Assembly: GCA_964383365.1 (NCBI GenBank)
Contig: CAYLHF010000057.1
Span: forward strand, 1 to 11,975
Direction: 5' to 3'
Origin: CAYLHF01 sp964383365
GTDB lineage: Bacteria; Bacteroidota; Rhodothermia; Rhodothermales; UBA10348
Length of the DNA stretch: 11,975 nt
The position numbers were made by a program, and so were the translations under genes. Under the pieces are notes generated by a model. That model did not search any database, had not been told where the DNA came from, and was given only the letters and a program-made list of their open reading frames with translations. This document shows positions 6,846 to 11,975 of the stretch, piece after piece; the first letter of the stretch is position 1, and every line of letters starts with the position of its first letter.

Positions 6846-6857
6846 GATGGGTGTCAA
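6829..6857 (-). promoter_or_regulatory. Candidate sigma70-like promoter of hicAB
   Basis: Read on the minus strand, a perfect TTGACA (6857-6852) is followed after exactly 17 nt by TATGAC (6834-6829), which matches four of six positions of TATAAT. Initiation about 7 nt further on would fall at or inside the hicA ATG (6825). The mRNA would then be essentially leaderless, or start slightly upstream. The palindrome at 6825-6845 overlaps the -10 element, so bound HicB would block it. The TTGACA box is unlike the TTG/TAnnTTTG pattern expected for Bacteroidota, which fits a transferred module. Confidence 0.4.
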
Positions 6858-6905
6858 GTGTTTCGACGTTCAACGGTCCGTGACCACCCTCATCTGTAAT
6901 AATCT

Positions 6906-8777
6906 CTATTGTTCGATCACAGGACACCGAGCAGCCCGGTTCATAACCTGCAGGATGCGATAGCCATCGGGCCCGATCTCGAAGCCGGACGTGGCAGAGA
7001 GCGTCTCCTCATCGTTTGACAACAGATCCCGTACGGAAAGCGGAAATGACAGCGTTTCGGACAGATCATCCAGCGAAACGTGGGCTGGCTCATTTTTTCC
7101 GTTCAGGATGACGAGGATCGTCTCCTCGTCGTCACAGCGCAGATATCTGTAGATGTCCGTGGGGAAAGGAGGTGGATACTGGATGAGGTCGCCCGTCCGA
7201 AGGGCCGGGTGCTCTTTTCGTACGTGGAGCAGTTTCCTGATCAGGTCGAAATACGTGTTTTCGGAAGACGTTCGACCAGACGTTGTGAACGCACTTCGTG
7301 CATCCCCCGGAAATCCACCCGGAAAATCAGCCCGGAGTTCTACATGGGACGAGCCTCCCTTCATGCCGATTTCGGTCGCGTAGAGGAGTTCCGGAATCCC
7401 CCTGGTCGTGAGTAGCAGCGTCAGAGCCAGTCGAACTCTCGCAGCGTTTTCGTCTGCTACAAAGACGGCCCTGGGCATATCATGATTGTCGAGGAAGGTC
7501 AGGATCAGCGACGGGTCAGCGTATAAAAAATCCTGAGCCAGCAATTTGTATACGTCATTCAGCGTCCCATCCCCCCGCAGATAATTGCGTAGGACCTCAG
7601 ACAACCGAATATCCATCACGGTCGGAAGCGCAGTATCGATGGCTCCCGGCAGTTGGCTACCCCGCTGAAACATGGCCTGGAGGGCAACCGGACTGTCCCA
7701 TATCTCACCCACGATGTTAAACGACGGATATTCCCTCAATATGGACTCACTCCAGCGTTTCAAGTACGGTTGATCGGCATACACATACGTATCCTCTCGA
7801 ATCCCGTCAAGCCCGGTCGATTCGATCCACCAGAGCGTATTCTGTATGAGATAGTTGGCCAGACCTGCATTTCTCTGATTCAGATCAGGCATATAGTCCG
7901 TAAACCAGAACGACTTCAGCCGCTCGACCGTTGCCGGGTCGCCATGAGGATCGACCACCGCCATTTTGTTGTGGTTCCAGCCGAGATGCTCTGCCCTGGA
8001 ACCGTTCAGCCAGTCCGGCGATGGAAGGTCGCTCAGCCACGGATGGTTGATACCAATGTGGTTACTGACGTGATCGAATATGACCTTCAGGCCATGACGG
8101 TGCGCTTCCGAGACCAACTCTATATACTCTTCCAGCGTACCCAGACGCGGATCGACGCGGTATAGATCGGTCGCGGCGTACCCGTGATAACTAACGGGCA
8201 TGTTATTCTCGAGGACGGGATTGAGCCACAGCGCCGTGACGCCCAGATCCTGCAGGTAATCCAGATGCGACGTTATTCCAGCGAGGTCGCCCCCGTGACG
8301 GAGCCCCGGATCCGACCGGTCATAATTCGGGATAAGGCCGTCGACGGTGTTGTTTGCCGGATTTCCGTCAGAGAATCGATCCGGTGTGATGAGGTAGACC
8401 ACATCATTCGCGTCGAACCCCTGGTAGCGCCCTCGTGAAGCCGGCCTTACGCGAATAGGAAATTCAACGGTCGTCGCACCTCCACTGCCTGTGAGTTCGA
8501 GTCGGTAGACACCGGGGTGCAGATCCGGTGGGATGTGCACTCGTACGATCGCATGGGACTCCGAGGCCAGCGGCAGAACGGCATCCACGCTAATCCGAGC
8601 GTCTTCGAACGTCGCTTCAAGATCAGCCAACCCCGACCCGTACAGAAGGAGTTCCACCCGACTCCACTCCATTCCTACCCACCAATTCGGTGGATCGACG
8701 CGATCGACCCGAATGGATTGCGCGTCTATCCTGCCCACGAAAAGGGCGATTAGAATGAGAAAGAGGAATCGCCGCAT
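6906..8777 (-). CDS. Periplasmic GH13 alpha-amylase-family enzyme (cyclomaltodextrinase/neopullulanase-like)
   Basis: A 623-residue exported enzyme predicted to hydrolyse alpha-1,4 links in cyclodextrins, maltooligosaccharides or pullulan. The signal peptide MRRFLFLILIALFVG... is cut at A19|Q20. Residues about 21-112 are an N-terminal beta-sandwich of the cyclomaltodextrinase-N type (VDPPNWWVGMEW). The catalytic barrel follows at about 122-520 with the four GH13 regions: DHVSNH (235-240), GIREDT with nucleophile D329, GEIW with acid/base E358, and FLDNHD with D433. A small C-terminal beta domain closes it (about 530-612). The architecture is that of Bacteroidota cyclomaltodextrinases. The start has GGAG 9 nt upstream. 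It lies 48 bp downstream of the permease gene on the same strand. No susC/susD-like genes lie nearby in the window. Family and catalytic residues are firm; exact substrate preference cannot be read. Confidence 0.94.
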   Translation of the reverse strand: MRRFLFLILIALFVGRIDAQSIRVDRVDPPNWWVGMEWSRVELLLYGSGLADLEATFEDARISVDAVLPLASESHAIVRVHIPPDLHPGVYRLELTGSGGATTVEFPIRVRPASRGRYQGFDANDVVYLITPDRFSDGNPANNTVDGLIPNYDRSDPGLRHGGDLAGITSHLDYLQDLGVTALWLNPVLENNMPVSYHGYAATDLYRVDPRLGTLEEYIELVSEAHRHGLKVIFDHVSNHIGINHPWLSDLPSPDWLNGSRAEHLGWNHNKMAVVDPHGDPATVERLKSFWFTDYMPDLNQRNAGLANYLIQNTLWWIESTGLDGIREDTYVYADQPYLKRWSESILREYPSFNIVGEIWDSPVALQAMFQRGSQLPGAIDTALPTVMDIRLSEVLRNYLRGDGTLNDVYKLLAQDFLYADPSLILTFLDNHDMPRAVFVADENAARVRLALTLLLTTRGIPELLYATEIGMKGGSSHVELRADFPGGFPGDARSAFTTSGRTSSENTYFDLIRKLLHVRKEHPALRTGDLIQYPPPFPTDIYRYLRCDDEETILVILNGKNEPAHVSLDDLSETLSFPLSVRDLLSNDEETLSATSGFEIGPDGYRILQVMNRAARCPVIEQ

Positions 8778-8825
8778 CGGCCAGGTCTCCGGTACGTTTT
8801 CTATTCAGGATCTACGGTCCGACCC

Positions 8826-9557
8826 TCAGGCCAGCACGTGAACAACGATAATCGCGAGGGCAGCAAACGTGGACAGCATAAGAATAGCTGGCTTCATAAA
8901 CCCGCGATCCAGAAATTCCGCACTGTACCTTGAAACCAGAAATCCCGCTATGGCCGGTGGAAACAGGCTCGCCGCTACTAATATTTCCTGGAATCCATAT
9001 CTGCCAACATACCAGAGCGACATAAGCGATATGGCGGTCCCGACGATGAATACGCCCGATATCGTTCCCCGGATTTTACTCCCCGGACGATTCACATAGA
9101 CCAACGCGAGCGCCGGTCCACCCACGGAACCGATGGTGCCCATAAGGCCGGAAAGCGCCCCGGCCAGAACCAGATTTCCCTTATTCAGATCCAGATGGAA
9201 CCCCGACGCCATCAACGCTACGCCCAAGAGAACCAACCCACCGATCACCAGCACCGTATCCTCCCGCGATATGTATAGAAGGAGAGCACCCGCAGCCATG
9301 GTACCCAACAGCCTGCCCAGAACGGCCCACCGTATCTCCCGGATATTTGCCGAGGCCCGGTTTCGACGATAAATAAAGAAGGTCAGAAAAAAAGAGACCG
9401 TAAGTAGCGGCCCGGGGACAAATATCGGATCGACCAGAAGCAGAAGAGGCACCGAAAACGTTCCCAGACCAAACCCGATCGATCCTTGTAGGACGGTGCC
9501 GACAAAAATAAGAATGTAAGCCAGAAGCAGCGCTGTCCACTCGACGGGAAAATCCAT
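8826..9557 (-). CDS. TSUP (TauE/SafE) family membrane permease
   Basis: A 243-residue inner-membrane protein of the sulfite exporter TauE/SafE family, whose characterised members move sulfite, sulfoacetate or other small organosulfur or carboxylate anions. About eight hydrophobic segments are seen, for example near residues 8-28, 30-42, 49-63, 77-96, 101-119, 129-153, 164-184 and 222-242. Two related glycine-rich motifs, one in each half, show the family's internal duplication: QGSIGFGLGTFSVPLL (24-39) and GLMGTIGSVGGPALAL (137-152). The length is normal for the family. It lies 95 bp downstream of the antiporter and 48 bp upstream of the GH13 gene, all on one strand. No sulfur-metabolism gene in the window points to a substrate, so none is proposed. 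Confidence 0.88.
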   Translation of the reverse strand: MDFPVEWTALLLAYILIFVGTVLQGSIGFGLGTFSVPLLLLVDPIFVPGPLLTVSFFLTFFIYRRNRASANIREIRWAVLGRLLGTMAAGALLLYISREDTVLVIGGLVLLGVALMASGFHLDLNKGNLVLAGALSGLMGTIGSVGGPALALVYVNRPGSKIRGTISGVFIVGTAISLMSLWYVGRYGFQEILVAASLFPPAIAGFLVSRYSAEFLDRGFMKPAILMLSTFAALAIIVVHVLA

Positions 9558-9652
9558 ACCTACGATCCATTCTAAAATTAGCTGAAATAGTACGCTGCGA
9601 CACCGTGTCTGATTGCGAATTATTGACGATCTCAGTCACGTTTCGGCGTGTG
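9558..9652 (-). other. 95-bp gap between antiporter and permease genes
   Basis: No gene fits here. It is more AT-rich on the permease side. An 11-bp palindrome, GACACCGTGTC (9599-9609), and a loose TAATTTTAG element (minus strand, near 9580-9572) could belong to a separate promoter for the permease. Neither is strong. A 4-bp stem after the antiporter stop lacks a T-tract, so no terminator is called, and readthrough from the antiporter remains possible. Confidence 0.25.
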
Positions 9653-11932
9653 CTACTTCTCCTCGTCGTCCGGGAACCGGCGGCGATCTGCGTTCAGAAT
9701 CAGGTTTCTCAGGTCCTCCGGTCCGACTGCACTCGTCCAACGCTTCTCGAAGCTCTCATCCTGAGCAATCTGTGCGATAGCCGATAGTGCACGGAGATGA
9801 AAATTCCTGTGTTCCTGCGTACTGACGAGCACGAAGATCATGTTCACAGGCTCATCCTGATTCGGGAAATGGATGCCGTCGACACTTCTGGAAATAAGTA
9901 GTTGAAAGTCGTGCTTGCCAGTCAGAAATATGTGCGGAATGGCAAGGCCGGGTGCGACCACCGTACTACTCCAGGTCTCCCCCTGAAGAAACCGACGCGC
10001 AAGGGATTCCTTGTTGACGCCCAGCCGCTCCGAAAGGGCACCCGCCGCCAGATCGAAAAAGTCTTCGGCGGAATTGATACTGGTCAGGTCGAGCACGGGA
10101 GCGTCCACCACAATACGATCGAAACGATCGCGCTCGACCGTTTGGCTTTCGGTAACACGAAGAAGAACCACCGAATCGTCTCTCTGCAGAGCCATGCCAT
10201 CATGAAACAACAGATTTTCCCCGCCTCTCCTGACTGTCAGGGCGATAGATGGCGGCTGCCCGTGCATTCGTGAGAGGAACTCGGTAGCCGTCGCGTTCTC
10301 ATCAACCCGCACGACCGACTGAGCCGTTTTGCCATGACTGATCCAGTGGTCCCACTCCTCGAGATCGACCGGTTGGGCAAACAGGGCGCCTGCTCCGATG
10401 TGATTTCGTACCGCCTCCTGTTCCTTAACGGATGAGGCATCTGAGAGCATCTGCAAATTCGAAATGTTGAACACTTCCCTCGCCGTCTGGGCCACGATCG
10501 CGTTTACTTCTGCATTGGCCGTCATGGCTACCAGCGTGTTGGAATGTGGGACGGCTGCCTCAACCAGGACCTGCTCCTGAAGGGCGCTCCCGTGAACGAC
10601 CCTGAGTCCTTCCGATTTACCCACCAGGCAATGGTGTTCATTGGTATCAATCAACGCGACAGCCCCTGAACCAGAGAGTGCTCTGGCCAATGTTCTCGCG
10701 AGTGGACCCGCCCCGACGATTACAGTACCGTCCTTCTCAGATCCCGGCCTTACCAGTGCACCCTGTCTACTTAGCCATCCGATTCCGCTCTTCAGCGCCA
10801 CAGGAACGATTGACGTTGTCAACAGAGCCATGAACACGAGAATGGAAAATATGTCCTGCCCGATGATTCCCATCTCCAGAGAAATACCGATCAGTATGAT
10901 GTCGACACCACCTCGTCCATTCATGCCGACACCGATGACCAGACTCTCCTTCCATCCGTTTTTACTGGGCAGATAAAAAAGAGCCGTACCCAGTGTTTTT
11001 CCGAAAATGGCTGCTAAAAAAACGAATAAAAGAAGATCGGCCTGTTCCTGTAACACACCGAATGAGACCGAGAATCCCGCCGTGACGAAAAAAATCGGTG
11101 TGAGAAGTCCAAGAGATGTGTTTTGTACAGCCTCCCGAAGGTCGCGTGAGAGCGTCAGCCCGAGTACGTTTTCCCGAAGGAACAGGCCGGCTATAAAGGC
11201 GCCCAGTATGGCGTGAAGTCCGGCGATTTCAGCCAGTTCTCCAAAGAGTACGGCAATGATCAGCACGAGCGTGAAATGGAACGTGCGACCGGTCAGGCCG
11301 GAACTTGTGAGCAGTCGCCCCACGTATGGAAACACCCTCATTCCAATCAGAATGGTCACTGCGAAAAAGGCGCCCGCTTTCAGCGCCACCAACGCCATGT
11401 CCCACACCGCGACGGTGCCGACATCAACGATGCCGAGAACCACCGAAAACACCAGGAGCGAGAGTATATCTGCAACCAGCGCACCCGCCATCATCACATG
11501 GGAAATACGCGTATCCAGTATGCTCAGATCGAGTAAAATTCGGGAGTTAACCGCAAGAGATGTCACTCCTGCCGAAATACCGGCGATCAATCCGACCGTA
11601 CTGGATGCCCCAAACCAGACCACCACGAGATAGCCAAAAACGAATGGGACAAAGAAACCGCCGATAGCAGCGAGCACGCCTGCCCAGGATGCACGCGTCA
11701 ATTCTCGCGGATCGATCTCCATCCCGATATAGAGCATCATCAGGAGAACACCTACTTCCGCGAGGATGCTTAGTGCGTCACTCCCATGAAGAATGCCCAG
11801 CAGCGGAGGGCCCAGAATAACCCCTACGACAAGTTCTCCCAGAACGGCAGGGAATCCCATGCGTGTGGCCGCCCAACCGGCAAGCCACGCAGCGAGTAAC
11901 ACGGAAAAGAGATTCAGATAGTCTAACTCCAT
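9653..11932 (-). CDS. CPA2 cation/proton antiporter fused to TrkA-type regulatory domains and a PTS EIIA domain
   Basis: A 759-residue inner-membrane transporter predicted to exchange Na+ or K+ for protons. Residues about 5-390 are a 12-13-helix Na+/H+ exchanger domain of the Kef/CPA2 type, with membrane aspartate D155 (LVADILSL), the GLHAILGAFIAGLFL segment (238-252) and GMNGRGGVDIIL (336-347). Residues about 401-520 are a Rossmann TrkA-N-like domain (VIVGAGPLARTLARAL). The usual third Gly of GxGxxG is A412, so nucleotide preference is uncertain. Residues about 537-595 resemble TrkA-C. Residues about 615-755 are a PTS EIIA type-2 (PtsN-like) domain with the phosphorylatable histidine H667 in GLAIPH. 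This suggests control by nucleotide or redox state and by PTS phosphorylation. The ATG at 11932 gives a normal N-terminus for the family; no clear ribosome-binding site precedes it. Ion specificity is unknown. Confidence 0.93.
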   Translation of the reverse strand: MELDYLNLFSVLLAAWLAGWAATRMGFPAVLGELVVGVILGPPLLGILHGSDALSILAEVGVLLMMLYIGMEIDPRELTRASWAGVLAAIGGFFVPFVFGYLVVVWFGASSTVGLIAGISAGVTSLAVNSRILLDLSILDTRISHVMMAGALVADILSLLVFSVVLGIVDVGTVAVWDMALVALKAGAFFAVTILIGMRVFPYVGRLLTSSGLTGRTFHFTLVLIIAVLFGELAEIAGLHAILGAFIAGLFLRENVLGLTLSRDLREAVQNTSLGLLTPIFFVTAGFSVSFGVLQEQADLLLFVFLAAIFGKTLGTALFYLPSKNGWKESLVIGVGMNGRGGVDIILIGISLEMGIIGQDIFSILVFMALLTTSIVPVALKSGIGWLSRQGALVRPGSEKDGTVIVGAGPLARTLARALSGSGAVALIDTNEHHCLVGKSEGLRVVHGSALQEQVLVEAAVPHSNTLVAMTANAEVNAIVAQTAREVFNISNLQMLSDASSVKEQEAVRNHIGAGALFAQPVDLEEWDHWISHGKTAQSVVRVDENATATEFLSRMHGQPPSIALTVRRGGENLLFHDGMALQRDDSVVLLRVTESQTVERDRFDRIVVDAPVLDLTSINSAEDFFDLAAGALSERLGVNKESLARRFLQGETWSSTVVAPGLAIPHIFLTGKHDFQLLISRSVDGIHFPNQDEPVNMIFVLVSTQEHRNFHLRALSAIAQIAQDESFEKRWTSAVGPEDLRNLILNADRRRFPDDEEK

Positions 11933-11975
11933 ACAAATGGGGCCGGGTGGCAGTGCGTCAGAAGGGTTCCGATGA
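11933..11975. other. Upstream edge of the antiporter gene
   Basis: These last 43 bases precede the antiporter start codon. They contain no convincing Shine-Dalgarno sequence or promoter element, and no part of another gene can be recognised. Confidence 0.3.

Noticed and set aside
9599..9609. GACACCGTGTC palindrome upstream of the permease gene as an operator
   Set aside because: Eleven base pairs with a single occurrence in the gap is within chance expectation, and no nearby regulator gene is present. Kept only as a remark in the gap entry.
9181..9639. 152-residue minus-strand open frame overlapping the permease gene
   Set aside because: It covers the permease in another frame, is rich in Arg, Ser and Gly with no domain pattern, and lacks the membrane helices clearly seen in the permease frame.
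1..11975. tRNA, rRNA, CRISPR array, insertion sequence or phage genes
   Set aside because: No cloverleaf-like segment, regularly spaced repeats, transposase, integrase or phage-type protein was recognised on either strand, and the coding density leaves little space for them.

Overview
The window carries nine protein-coding genes, packed with only short gaps. They are mostly metabolic, exported or transport functions, plus one toxin-antitoxin module. I see no rRNA, tRNA, CRISPR array, insertion sequence or phage gene. The organism looks like a member of Bacteroidota in the broad sense, more likely a moderate-GC lineage such as Rhodothermia or Balneolia than a low-GC gut Bacteroides. Three things suggest this. 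All five exported proteins have Ala-Gln at the predicted signal peptidase I site (the Bacteroidetes 'Q-rule'). Clear Shine-Dalgarno sequences are scarce. The GH13 enzyme has the N-domain architecture familiar from Bacteroidota cyclomaltodextrinases. The taxonomic call is an inference.

Left part (1-6188): a large secreted M14-type metallo-carboxypeptidase homologue (minus strand) faces away from a secreted M24 Xaa-Pro aminopeptidase-like enzyme (plus strand) across a shared promoter region. That region holds a strong 9-bp hairpin. The M24 gene runs convergently into a small exported beta-rich protein, and their stop codons overlap by 4 bp (CTAA). That small gene is in turn divergent from a secreted GH18-fold glycoside hydrolase with a degenerate active-site motif. 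The two peptidases could take part in breakdown of external protein or peptides.

Middle (6220-6857): a hicA-hicB toxin-antitoxin module on the minus strand. It is visibly lower in GC (43% by hand count over 6541-6840) and has a palindromic candidate operator over its likely promoter.

Right part (6906-11932), all minus strand: a three-part antiporter (CPA2 membrane domain, TrkA-type nucleotide-binding and TrkA-C domains, PTS EIIA domain), a TSUP/TauE-type permease, and a periplasmic GH13 cyclomaltodextrinase/neopullulanase-like enzyme. Spacings are 95 and 48 bp, so partial co-transcription is possible but not shown.

I did not find a convincing previously undescribed multi-gene system. The items most worth a second look are the antiporter-EIIA fusion, the GH18 enzyme with an altered DxxDxDxE motif, the HicA variant lacking the usual GSH histidine, and the leader hairpin before the M24 gene.
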